DNA of 64,000 nucleotides, taken from assembly GCA_965644295.1 (NCBI GenBank), contig CBFFRP010000236.1, positions 124,001-188,000 of the forward strand. The letters run 5' to 3'. Of this stretch, positions 37,028-46,850 are shown piece after piece (position 1 is the stretch's first letter; each line of letters begins with the position of its first letter). Source of the stretch: Paraphysomonas bandaiensis (taxonomy: Eukaryota; Chrysophyceae). A program made the translations under genes and the position numbers. The notes beneath the pieces are model-generated. The model ran no database searches and had not been told where the DNA came from. It worked only from the letters and a program-made list of their open reading frames with translations.

Positions 37028-37687
37028 CTGTATGTATGTATGTATGTATGTATGTATGTATGTATGTATGTATGTATGTATGTATGTATGTATGTATGTA
37101 TGTATGTATGTATGTATGTATGTATGTATGTATGTATGTATGTATGTATGTATGTATGTATGTATGTATGTATGTATGTATGTATGTATGTATGTATGTA
37201 TGTATGTATGTATGTATGTATGTATGTATGTATGTAGGTATGTATGTATGTATGTATGTATGTATGTATGTATGTAGGTATGAATGTATGTATTAATGTA
37301 TGTATTTATGTATGTATGTATCTATTAATTTATGAATGTATGTATGTATGTATGTATGTATGTATGTATGTATGTATGTATGTATGTATGTATGTATGTA
37401 TGTATGTATGTATGTATGTATGTATGTATGTATGTATGTATGTATGTATGTATGTATGTATGTATGTATGTATGTATGTATGTATGTATGTATGTATGTA
37501 TGTATGTATGTATGTATGTATGTATGTATGTATGTATGTATGTATGTATGTATGTATGTATGTATGTATGTATGTATGTATGTATGTATGTATGTATGTA
37601 TGTATGTATGTATGTATGTATGTATGTATGTATGTATGTATGTATGTATGTATGTATGTATGTATGTATGTATGTATGTATGTATGT
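37028..37687. repeat. TATG microsatellite, about 660 bp
   Basis: Tandem TATG with an imperfect patch at about 37235-37335 (TAGG, GAATG, TTAATG, TTTATG variants) separating two pure blocks. A short (TG) run follows at about 37714-37732. It fills most of the shared 5' region of the SWEET and fucosyltransferase-like genes. Confidence 0.97.
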
Positions 37688-37934
37688 TGATTGCATTGCA
37701 TCGTACTCCTTCTGTGTGTGTGTGTGTGTGTGGTATTGTAGGGTGTGTAAGATCGTATGTGATTATATCATACCGTTACAGGGCATACATATGCTCCCTC
37801 GCACATGGGAGAAGATATCACTTATGGAGCAGTTGACTTCTCCTTTCAGATCCTTTCCTCTCATCATTCCCTTGCACTAATCCACTTAGAGGCATTATTA
37901 GCATTAACTGTCAGTGTAGTAACACATATATACG

Positions 37935-39008
37935 ATGTGGTGCTACAGACTATGCATTATAATCTGTCTAATTAATATCAATATTTCACGGAGTATTCGA
38001 CCATATGTTTCAAGATCACAACTGGGTGATGATTACAGCTATAGGGCACTATTTAGATGGCTCGAAACACATCAAAGTCGTCGTGTGAAAAGAACTGGAT
38101 ATGATCGTGTTATACTTGGCCAAGGTACTGGTTTGGGGAGTATGCTCCATTTCAGTGCTCTTCATTTTGCTGAGATTGTTTATCGTGGTAAAGTTGTCCA
38201 GTTTAAGGGACATTATAAGGAGTTTACTAGAAACTCTGTATGCAACCATTTATATGGATCCACTGACGGAAGTAGATGTTTTTTTCTACCAATCAGTGAA
38301 CAAAAAGTTCAGTTCAATCAGGCATATGGTGGGCATCAGTTAGCAAGAGGGAATTTTTCTATGTTTATTGATCGTGTACGAGTTCCAATTGCCCTGCCAC
38401 AAGTTATCGACCCGTGGTTGTGGTGGGGTGTTGTGCAGTCTTTCATGTTTCGTCTTAACGACCGAACTGAGAGTATATTTAGCGCAGTAAATTCTCAAAT
38501 GCATTTTAACAGCGCAGATATTGGTGTACATTGGTCGGTTCAACATGGTAGCGCATTGCGATATTTGTCCATGACGGACATTGTTTCCAGCATTATCCAT
38601 GAAATTGAGCAAGCAGTGGAAACAATATCTAAACGTGATAAAACGATATACTTGTCCACTGATTCATCTGATTTAAAGTCTGCTCTTCATTCGTGGCAAA
38701 GACATTATCCTAATGTACGTGTGCTCTGTCGCAATGACACGGCTATTAAGACTATAGCCTTCGTGGGATACGAAAGTTTATTTCCCGTTGGAGCACTACA
38801 CTATCTGCGTGCACTGGAGGTCTTATACGACATGCACACCCTTCGTCACTCCACTATATTTATAGGTTCTGTGTTCTCTCATGTATCTAAGACAGCGGTG
38901 TCTATGGGCTGCGCAGATGGTTCTATGAACTTCGCCATTGGAATCGATTTCAATGCCACACTTAAGAAAAGTTATGGCCCATGTTGGCGTCACCATGTTA
39001 GCACATGA
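37935..39008 (+). CDS. Fucosyltransferase-like (GT23/NodZ-like) type II membrane glycosyltransferase, 357 aa
   Basis: Single exon of 357 codons. The start MWCYRLCIIICLININI is a short signal-anchor, as in Golgi type II enzymes. The body has the nucleotide-sugar fold signatures seen in alpha-1,6-fucosyltransferases and NodZ: LGQGTGLGSMLHFSALHFAE near the N-terminus, IGVHWSVQHGSALRYL in the position of the usual GVH.R.GD motif, TIYLSTDSSDLKSALHSW, and a C-terminal TIFIGSVFSHVSKTAVSMG like the family's final acceptor loop. The Arg-Gly-Asp part of the central motif is altered (WSVQHG). Likely target is glycan or protein fucosylation, but the family is inferred from motif order only; O-fucosyltransferases are an alternative. 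Confidence 0.6.
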   Translation: MWCYRLCIIICLININISRSIRPYVSRSQLGDDYSYRALFRWLETHQSRRVKRTGYDRVILGQGTGLGSMLHFSALHFAEIVYRGKVVQFKGHYKEFTRNSVCNHLYGSTDGSRCFFLPISEQKVQFNQAYGGHQLARGNFSMFIDRVRVPIALPQVIDPWLWWGVVQSFMFRLNDRTESIFSAVNSQMHFNSADIGVHWSVQHGSALRYLSMTDIVSSIIHEIEQAVETISKRDKTIYLSTDSSDLKSALHSWQRHYPNVRVLCRNDTAIKTIAFVGYESLFPVGALHYLRALEVLYDMHTLRHSTIFIGSVFSHVSKTAVSMGCADGSMNFAIGIDFNATLKKSYGPCWRHHVST

Positions 39009-39904
39009 ATTAATATGCCGATAACTGGTTGATATAGTGATATCATCTTTATCAGCAGTATCGGTATATTGAATGTGAAATTTGTGGTACTCTACTGTAA
39101 TTTGTTTTATCATGCTTTGGTTTATGTGTTTAGTCATTATTTAATCGTTTTCTGTTTCATTTTAGCCGAGTCGCCCTTGTGAATGACTGTGATCTGTGTG
39201 TAAAACACGGTCTTGTTTGATTGAAAATTTGTGTGTTTTTTAACCAATAGCTTTGGGATTTCATGGTTTGTGATAATTAATAAAAGTTTTATTGACTTGA
39301 ACAACGGGGTGTTAATTGGGCTGAATGCAGATTTAAGATTAGTAATAGTAGTAAGAAGAATGTTGTGATTATTAGAATATAAAGTGATGAGCACAGTAAT
39401 GTAGAAAAATGAGCAATGATGCAGAACATAACTATCACACACAACAGAATAGTTAGATGTATAACTGACAATGACGATCAAGTATTTTCAACAGATACTT
39501 CCATTAATTCAGTTCATGATATATTTCATTGAACATTATATTTCACATATACTATCTTCTATTAAGATGAATAAAAGGCTGTGCTCATTGTATCTAGTAG
39601 ATTGTAGCCGATTATCTAGAGAACACAAAATGTAAGTTTGAGAGCTAACACTTCAACAATTTGGTCAATTACTTCAACTACTGTTAATTTAGAATAATCT
39701 CTTAAAACATATACGAAGTACACGACACGTATTCCAACATTCCACACATTTATGGCCTTTCGTTAAGCTGTAGCACAGCTTATATTACATATACACGGAT
39801 TAAATACAAGACTGCTTTCCACATATAAACACGACAATACTTCTCATAGCAAAAATGCAGTTCATACACATATAGAAACAGATACAATGTCTGCGCGGAA
39901 ATCG
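39009..39904. other. Tail-to-tail spacer
   Basis: AT-rich 3' flanks. The ORF at 39137-39481 on the minus strand is hydrophobic low-complexity AT-driven sequence; I do not support it as a gene. Confidence 0.5.
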
Positions 39905-40582
39905 TCAACTGCATCCCCTGCGGAATTGGCTGTGCACATTAGGGAGCAGTACTGGAGACGACTTCACTTTAACAACAGGATACAGATCTTCAGTTGATGT
40001 ATTAACGGTTGGATGCTTGATAGTTGTAAACACCTCCGTCTTACGCCTTCTATTCACACGGATTTTAGGGAGACTCTGGCTATCAGTATCACCATTCTCC
40101 TCACGAATAGAATCCAATAGTTTTGAAGTTTTAACAAAATAAGAAGCACCACTACGATTTACCAGCCGTTGTACCACCCTTACTTCATCGGTAAGACCTT
40201 TTTTGTGCAACACTCTTAGATTAGTCCGTACTAAGCCATCTAATCGAGGCGTAAATATACGGTCCATAACACTGTGAATCGATGTAATAATATCGAAAAC
40301 ATATTGCAAAAAGTGAGTGAATACAACACAATCACCAGCATTATCATAATAACACTGTAATAAATTCTTTTCAATAAATTGACGAAATAAATCAATACGA
40401 TCCCAAAATAATTCACGTAATGTAGGATCGTTACAGTCTTTATACTCCATGTGTTCAACTATACGATCAGTCATGAGTTGCATTTGAAAGAGTGTTGATT
40501 GCATACGATGTGAAAAATGGGAGATGATGTTCTGTTTTTTTAATTCATTGTTTGTTTTGAATTGTTTTTTATGATTTAACAT
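39905..40582 (-). CDS. Orphan basic helical protein, 225 aa
   Basis: Uninterrupted minus-strand frame of 225 codons from an ATG at 40582. Not recognised. The first 130 residues look helical (ELFWDRIDLFRQFIEKNLLQ then CYYDNAGDCVVFTHFLQYVF). The rest is basic and polar, with KIRVNRRRKTEVF and a KVKSSPVLLPN tail. No signal peptide or membrane segment. The frame is non-repetitive and longer than AT-rich chance would suggest, so it is probably real, though splicing to a further 3' exon cannot be excluded. It is head-to-head with the ART-NACHT gene. Confidence 0.55.
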   Translation of the reverse strand: MLNHKKQFKTNNELKKQNIISHFSHRMQSTLFQMQLMTDRIVEHMEYKDCNDPTLRELFWDRIDLFRQFIEKNLLQCYYDNAGDCVVFTHFLQYVFDIITSIHSVMDRIFTPRLDGLVRTNLRVLHKKGLTDEVRVVQRLVNRSGASYFVKTSKLLDSIREENGDTDSQSLPKIRVNRRRKTEVFTTIKHPTVNTSTEDLYPVVKVKSSPVLLPNVHSQFRRGCS

Positions 40583-40645
40583 GTATGTGTATATATATAT
40601 GTGTGTGTGTCTGTCTGTGTATGTGTGTATGTGCGTGTGTCTGTC

Positions 40646-40676
<31 letters not shown>

Positions 40677-41438
40677 GTGTGGTAGTTTAAGTGTTAATCT
40701 CTGATTCCATTGAAGAGAATGTATTGAATTGATATACAGTTACTTGATGAGTAGATGGTGTTGGATTGTATATATGTGGAATTGAAGATGAGAGTGTTGA
40801 ATGTTGTTGTTACATGGAGATGACATGATGCTATATAAACTATATGTATATACGTACACGTACATGTCTATGTATGCATGCATGTACAGTTTATCTCCTA
40901 TATATATACATACTCCATACGGTACTGCTGTATGTGCTGCGACTTTAGGTACGTAGGTACATACGTACACATATACATACACATACACACACACATACAC
41001 AGTACGTACATGTGCGTACTACTGTACTTCCCCTCTCAATATGTACAGAGTATGTACACATATCACTATATTTGTACAATTGTATTAAAAACTGTATGTG
41101 TGTATGTTTTATAGTGTAAAATATACAGAATTTTCTGTTTGTAGGTGAAAATAGATGTAAAAAAACACACACTCTCTACTTGTTTTTATGTATAGAAGCA
41201 CTGTAAAAATCAGTACTTTCTTAGAAAATTTCTAATTTCTAGAGGGGAATAGATAGAAATAGGGGATATCTATACATACACAGAGTGCTGTATTTGTATA
41301 TGGGGATATGGAGATTCAATGAAACGCTCGGTGGAATTCTTAACAGTTAGGCAGTTATGCATATATATATTGCCATCCAGTGACTAAACCACATCATATA
41401 TCAGTAGATTGTGGACACTGATCAATTAGTTGATTGTA
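40583..41438. promoter_or_regulatory. Divergent promoter spacer with TG/TATG repeats
   Basis: Holds (TG)/(TATG) tracts at about 40585-40682 and CATACACA/TACGTACA repeats at 40855-41010. No supported ORF. Confidence 0.45.
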
Positions 41439-44400
41439 ATGGATGGAAGAAGAGCTGTACATGCAGCTCATATTGACAGAGAATTGCAACTACAATCTTG
41501 CAATGGTATCATAGATAAACTAAACAGTTACATTGAGACTGATATACAAAATGCAATTGATATATGCACGTATAATATTGAATCTGAACAACAAGATCAG
41601 ATTTATTCCTCTCATTATGAAAATACAGAAAATGATGATGATTTGATGCATCAAGACAATGACAATCAGATGCTACAGTATCCGCTGCAGTTATGCAGAG
41701 AAGATATAAAACCTAAATCACAACAGCTGATATCTTTACCACCTTGGATGGTGGGGACTATGAAAACAGATCTTTACGAGCAAATAGGGGTGAATTACAC
41801 CTGGTCGCAACTGCGGCTTTTGTTGTTGAAAGGAAAGATAGTGTTCGAGGAGAAGATATCAGAGATCCGTCGAAATCCTGAGAGTATGCCCGGCGAGGTA
41901 GTGGACCTCTACGTGGCTGACCCAGATAGTTTTGCTAATGCTGTTTTCTCAATATTTTTATATACTTGTAACTTTTGCGACTGTAGATGTTCTAATCTAC
42001 AGATGTGCATCAATCACGCGTTGGAAGAACGGAAATTTCTTTCGTCCTACACTGGTGTATTTCAAAGTGCTATTCATCCAAAGGAAACCACCCTTCCTCC
42101 CAACCAAGTTGCACTAGGATACCACTGCTCATTGTGGGCTCTTACAAATTGGGCACTTCGAGTTAGTCGTGGTAGTGCAGTTGTGGCGGAATCGGACAGA
42201 CGCATGGCCTCCCTATGTGTAGAAGTCCTAGAACCATTCCAAGTCGTCCTCTATTATGCGCTCAGCAATTTACGACCTACTTACAATACTATATTTCGAG
42301 GAATTCGCGGGCGAGTTGAGTATCCCTATGCTCGGGGAGATGCCATCACTTGGCCTTCCTTCTCGTCTACATCCACAGCAGGGTCTGTTGCGCGGTCATT
42401 TATGGGAGACAGTGAAGGAACATTTTTTGTAATAAGTACCTGTAATGGATCCACCATTGACTGGTTTTCATGGTTTAAGCTTGAAAAGGAGGTTTTATTG
42501 CGCATGAATAGCAACTTCGAAGTAAAAGGCCGAATGTCGAACACGTTACTTTCCATGTTGGGTTCGCAAGCGGAGATCATTTCCATGTCTGAGCTGGGGA
42601 AAACTGTTCCTACACCATATCAGGAAGCGGAAAATGCTATTACACTACTTCTAAAGACTGTCTTTTTGTACTCTGATTTCTTGGAAAAATATGTTGTGGG
42701 TTATGTGTCAGCTGCTCCGAATATGAGGACGGGGGGTGTCAGACTTGATGAGGCGCTGGCAATCTTTCTTGAGAGTATAACCTCTAGGGAGGGAAACCCT
42801 GATGATTTATGTCCATCTATGGTTATACTTGGGAGTGCTGGTGCAGGGAAAACATCAAGTGTACTCTACATTCTTTCAAGCATTGTTCAGACGCTCAGCA
42901 CTACTTTGAACTACATGCATGACACCAATTCTTCCCCAGTGGTACCTGTTTTCGTTCCTCTACCTGGAACAAAATTTTGCGATCATGGTGGGGTCGATGC
43001 CTTCATACTTCAGGAAATGCATGTTTCAAGTGAAGGGTTTAGTGCTCTATGTGCAGCACCAAGGCGAGTTGTTTTATTGCTGGACTCGTTGGATGAAGTG
43101 GATTTTAAAGGATCTAAGTCCGTATCGGAAGTTGTAATGTCTCTACTGCAACGCAATCCAATGGTTAGTGCTAATGTAGCAGGCATCATTCTGTCTTCGA
43201 GAGGCGAATTTTATGCTGATAACAACTTTAACCCGCAGCATACATTTGGTAGATCAGCGAGTAGTGTACGAGCGACGAAAGTGTACCATGTGCAACCCTT
43301 TGTTGATGATGACATGGATCTGTTTTTGCAGCGAAGCACGTCCTCTTCGAAGAATAAAACCATGAACCACAGTGAGATGGTACAGCATATCAAAAGCAGG
43401 GGTTTATGGGAGCATGTCAGGAATCCTTTTCTTCTTCATATGCTTGTCTCGACTTTGTTAATGGATCCAGACGAACTTGTGTGTGCTGGTGAAGGACGAA
43501 CTGGTTATGGCCTTTTTGAACTGTATGAGTCCTACTTTAAAAGCCTCTATCGCGTCACAGCTGAGAGGAATACCAGTGCTCATGATGCTGAGACATTTAT
43601 ATCGCAAGCTGAGGTGATTGCTTTTGCTCTACATTGTGATGGAGTATCTCAGGGTCTAGTATCAACATACGGTAGTCTTGTTCCCTCGCTTTTGCATTTG
43701 CCATTGCGCTTGGAGGTAGCGTACGTGCCAGTATCTGCATCAGCTAACGAGAACCCATCTACATTATCCTTTCGACATAAATCGCTCCAAGAATTTTTGG
43801 TTGCGAGGTGTATATACAATGATTTGGTGTCGAATTCTGAATTTAATTCTGATCGACTGATTGAGCGATGCGGATATCTGAGCTCGCACCCGAACGTGAT
43901 CAGACACTTCAGCGATCGCCTTTGTCGAGATGAAACTAATCGTACTGTGGTTTGCGAGCACCTATCTGCCGTATTGAGATACTCCAGCGACTATCCAATT
44001 TCTGTGTCGAACGCTCTGACATTACTCTCGCATAGTCAAGTCGTGATCTCAAATTTTGTGAAAGATTTATCTGGGGTCAACATTTACAATGCGAATTTGA
44101 ATGGAGGAATATTCACCGGAGTGGACTTAACTGATGCAACATGGACAGATTGCTCGGTGAAAGGAATTGATCTGTCACATTCTGTTGTGTGGAATCTCTC
44201 TACTCTTGGCTGCAAAACATATTTGCAGCCATCAATGCACTGTAAATTTCCTGTAGCATCTATTGCATGCTCTTATGATGGAAAATATATTGCGTTATGT
44301 GGAGATAATAAACTAGTTTTAATCGACGCGGAATCCTCTGATTATGCTGAATTACTCTCAGTGGAGTTCACAGGTGATATGAATAGGCCGACAAGGGAAG

Positions 44401-46850
44401 TCTCTTTCTCAGATGACAGCCGATTCCTGGGTGTTGTGTTTTCGAAAAATTCGCTAAATCACTTCCACGGTTCGGAACACATGAGCTATGCTGTATTTGG
44501 TTCTGTTGAATCTTGGCTGCATAACCACTCGGAGCTGCGACATCATTATCCCAGTTCTGAAGCGGAAGCTTTTGTTAATATTAAATTTTCTTATCATGCG
44601 ACCTACACCCTTCTCTGTGGTTCTCATTATTTTACAATGCTGAGTTCTTCAACAAATGAGGCTTTAGTAAAGTCAGATGTAGAGAACGAGCACGATAGGT
44701 ACCAGTGTGGCGAATTTACCCCCGACGAAAGTTACTTACTCTTGTTTTGGGGAAGGTTCGAAATCACTCTCTACGCTCTGTCTGATGATAAAAGCATGAG
44801 CTTAACGCCTCTATGGATAAAAAATACGTATAACCTGTTTGAAGTGAATGGCTGGGGGGATGTGCGCGATATATCTTGTATGAAAACTACTGTAGATGGG
44901 GAGTACCTGTATTTCAGTGGGAGTTGCATTGTGGGAACAACGTGGAGACGTCTACTAAACCTTTCTTCCGATAACCCGAAAGGGGGCTACGATTCTGATC
45001 GCTACCAAATTGAAAAAGAACTTGGGAGTCAGATTAGGAAAAAACAATCACAGGGTTTGTGTTTCACATTGCCGAAGTGTGGTAAATACTTGTTGAAGTA
45101 CTTTGAAGATGCCGCTGTTGTATTCGATATGGACAGCACTGCCCGAGTGTCTTCCATTGCTAAGTCAGGATGTAAAGACGCTGTTGTCAGTTACTCTCAT
45201 GATCATATCTTGTTAACTGAGAAAGAATATGTCAATGTATACGACTTTGACGTAGGGGCTCAAGAGTTGATGTATCGCAGTGGTCACATGAACGTCGTAC
45301 GTAAGATGCACCCTCTGCCCGGGGGCAAGTATATAATTAGCTCTGGGGCGGACAGCAGGAACTTCATACACAGCACCATTTCAAATGCATCTGTTTTATT
45401 TCCAGATATACACGAGAAGATATACGACTATAAATTCTCACAGTGTGGACGTCTTATGATGATCCTTGCTGCGGATTCTGGGTCACCCTCAGATGTAGTG
45501 ATGGCTGTGCGACTGGACCCAGAAGCACCTCAGAATAGTAAAGTGATATTTTCGCAACGAGGCTTTAATAAGTCATGTACTTCGTTCTCTCCATCTGGAA
45601 CTTACGTCGCATTTTACTACTGCTCATACGACTGGGATTCGAATACGAAAGAGTGCACGGAAAGAGGTGCTCATATATACCGCGGTGTTCATATCGTTCC
45701 CGTTGAGGAAGTGCTTCATATGGAAGAGGAGAAATTACATAGTGTTAGTAACGAAGGCTGGCGACCGGAATGGAGTAGCAACGCTATTGTCTATGAGGAC
45801 TTTGGTCTCGGATATGTGTGTAGTATAGCATGGGCACCTACACGATCACACGATGTCACTGTGGCAGTAATTAATGTGGATGAATGTATATGCAGTGTTT
45901 ACTCCCTGGCAGTAGCAGACAGCGCCAAGAAGGTTCAACTTTTCCAAATTGAAAACGCGAAAGTACATGATATGACAAAAGCGAGAGAAATAATGACATA
46001 TTCTGAGTGTGGAAGTTATTTATACTTCTACAATTATGGCTGTTTTATGCTAACTATGTACGATGTATCGAACCCGCAGAATGTTCAGGTGTTAAATTCC
46101 TTGGAGGATATCGCTGACTGCTACTTTTCGCCTCTTAGGCACCATTTTGCAGCCGTGTGCAAAGTCGAAAACTCGCTTAGTGTATATTCTGCCACAGATT
46201 TTAGAAAACTGAAGATTGTCGGGAGCAATGGAATCGAGCAATGTATGCATGTTAGTCTCTCTGAATCCAGTTACAATGAATCTTGGAAACGTACAAATAC
46301 TGATAACTTAGGGATGAGTTGGTCTCAAGACAATAAACTGCTGGCATTCGCCAGCAATTCCAGTGGCATTGATGTTGTTTTGCTGAATTTGTCACATAGC
46401 AGCTCCGAATCCGCTGATATTATTGGTACTATGAGAGGTTCATGCCAAGCCCGATGTATAACGTTTAGCGAAGATGTGCGATATTGTTTTGTTGGATATG
46501 AAAATGGGTCAATACGACAGTTTTCTATCATGAGTAGTGATATGAATGTCCTAGCTTGTGTTTTTCAATATGGCCCCGAAACTCCAACCTTTAGCACCTT
46601 GGGTGCTACAGGTGTGGACTCTATTCGAGACAACGAAACATTTCGCAGAGTGTCCGAAGAATTTGTAAACTTCGGTAATCGTGGAACGAAAACTCTTTTA
46701 GGTGGAAATTGCGTGCCATTTGGGGCCGTAGATATTGAGAAGCATATTTCGCAATCACAGAATATTTCTCCTCAAGAAACTAATTGCGTCGTACACAATC
46801 AGTCAAAGAAAAAAAAGAAAAAACGCATTAAACCGCAGCCCTACTATTGA
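41439..46850 (+). CDS. ADP-ribosyltransferase-NACHT-pentapeptide-beta-propeller protein (NLR-like), 1803 aa
   Basis: One uninterrupted exon; the first ATG is 41439 (an upstream in-frame TTG at 41430 is not used). Residues about 190-370 form an arginine-type mono-ADP-ribosyltransferase of the R-S-ExE class: R287 in TIFRGIRG, S309-T311-S312 in WPSFSSTST, and E349/E351 in FKLEKEVLLRM. A NACHT NTPase follows with Walker A GSAGAGKTSS (465-474), Walker B VVLLLDSLDEVD with D552 and E553, and a sensor-like IILSSRGEFY. At about 875-925 are pentapeptide-like repeats (NANLNGGIFTGVDLTDATW). The remaining 850 residues look like WD-type propeller blades (for example CITFSEDVRYCFVGYENGSI), ending in a lysine cluster. 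NACHT proteins oligomerise on ligand binding; here the ART would be the effector. All key residues are present, so activity is plausible. Function as an immune sensor is inference. Confidence 0.82.
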   Translation: MDGRRAVHAAHIDRELQLQSCNGIIDKLNSYIETDIQNAIDICTYNIESEQQDQIYSSHYENTENDDDLMHQDNDNQMLQYPLQLCREDIKPKSQQLISLPPWMVGTMKTDLYEQIGVNYTWSQLRLLLLKGKIVFEEKISEIRRNPESMPGEVVDLYVADPDSFANAVFSIFLYTCNFCDCRCSNLQMCINHALEERKFLSSYTGVFQSAIHPKETTLPPNQVALGYHCSLWALTNWALRVSRGSAVVAESDRRMASLCVEVLEPFQVVLYYALSNLRPTYNTIFRGIRGRVEYPYARGDAITWPSFSSTSTAGSVARSFMGDSEGTFFVISTCNGSTIDWFSWFKLEKEVLLRMNSNFEVKGRMSNTLLSMLGSQAEIISMSELGKTVPTPYQEAENAITLLLKTVFLYSDFLEKYVVGYVSAAPNMRTGGVRLDEALAIFLESITSREGNPDDLCPSMVILGSAGAGKTSSVLYILSSIVQTLSTTLNYMHDTNSSPVVPVFVPLPGTKFCDHGGVDAFILQEMHVSSEGFSALCAAPRRVVLLLDSLDEVDFKGSKSVSEVVMSLLQRNPMVSANVAGIILSSRGEFYADNNFNPQHTFGRSASSVRATKVYHVQPFVDDDMDLFLQRSTSSSKNKTMNHSEMVQHIKSRGLWEHVRNPFLLHMLVSTLLMDPDELVCAGEGRTGYGLFELYESYFKSLYRVTAERNTSAHDAETFISQAEVIAFALHCDGVSQGLVSTYGSLVPSLLHLPLRLEVAYVPVSASANENPSTLSFRHKSLQEFLVARCIYNDLVSNSEFNSDRLIERCGYLSSHPNVIRHFSDRLCRDETNRTVVCEHLSAVLRYSSDYPISVSNALTLLSHSQVVISNFVKDLSGVNIYNANLNGGIFTGVDLTDATWTDCSVKGIDLSHSVVWNLSTLGCKTYLQPSMHCKFPVASIACSYDGKYIALCGDNKLVLIDAESSDYAELLSVEFTGDMNRPTREVSFSDDSRFLGVVFSKNSLNHFHGSEHMSYAVFGSVESWLHNHSELRHHYPSSEAEAFVNIKFSYHATYTLLCGSHYFTMLSSSTNEALVKSDVENEHDRYQCGEFTPDESYLLLFWGRFEITLYALSDDKSMSLTPLWIKNTYNLFEVNGWGDVRDISCMKTTVDGEYLYFSGSCIVGTTWRRLLNLSSDNPKGGYDSDRYQIEKELGSQIRKKQSQGLCFTLPKCGKYLLKYFEDAAVVFDMDSTARVSSIAKSGCKDAVVSYSHDHILLTEKEYVNVYDFDVGAQELMYRSGHMNVVRKMHPLPGGKYIISSGADSRNFIHSTISNASVLFPDIHEKIYDYKFSQCGRLMMILAADSGSPSDVVMAVRLDPEAPQNSKVIFSQRGFNKSCTSFSPSGTYVAFYYCSYDWDSNTKECTERGAHIYRGVHIVPVEEVLHMEEEKLHSVSNEGWRPEWSSNAIVYEDFGLGYVCSIAWAPTRSHDVTVAVINVDECICSVYSLAVADSAKKVQLFQIENAKVHDMTKAREIMTYSECGSYLYFYNYGCFMLTMYDVSNPQNVQVLNSLEDIADCYFSPLRHHFAAVCKVENSLSVYSATDFRKLKIVGSNGIEQCMHVSLSESSYNESWKRTNTDNLGMSWSQDNKLLAFASNSSGIDVVLLNLSHSSSESADIIGTMRGSCQARCITFSEDVRYCFVGYENGSIRQFSIMSSDMNVLACVFQYGPETPTFSTLGATGVDSIRDNETFRRVSEEFVNFGNRGTKTLLGGNCVPFGAVDIEKHISQSQNISPQETNCVVHNQSKKKKKKRIKPQPYY

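Noticed and set aside
36960-37880. Long ORFs in the second TATG tract
   Set aside because: Same cause; no non-repeat protein features.
41430-41438. TTG start three codons before the ART-NACHT ATG
   Set aside because: Eukaryotic initiation at the ATG at 41439 is far more likely.
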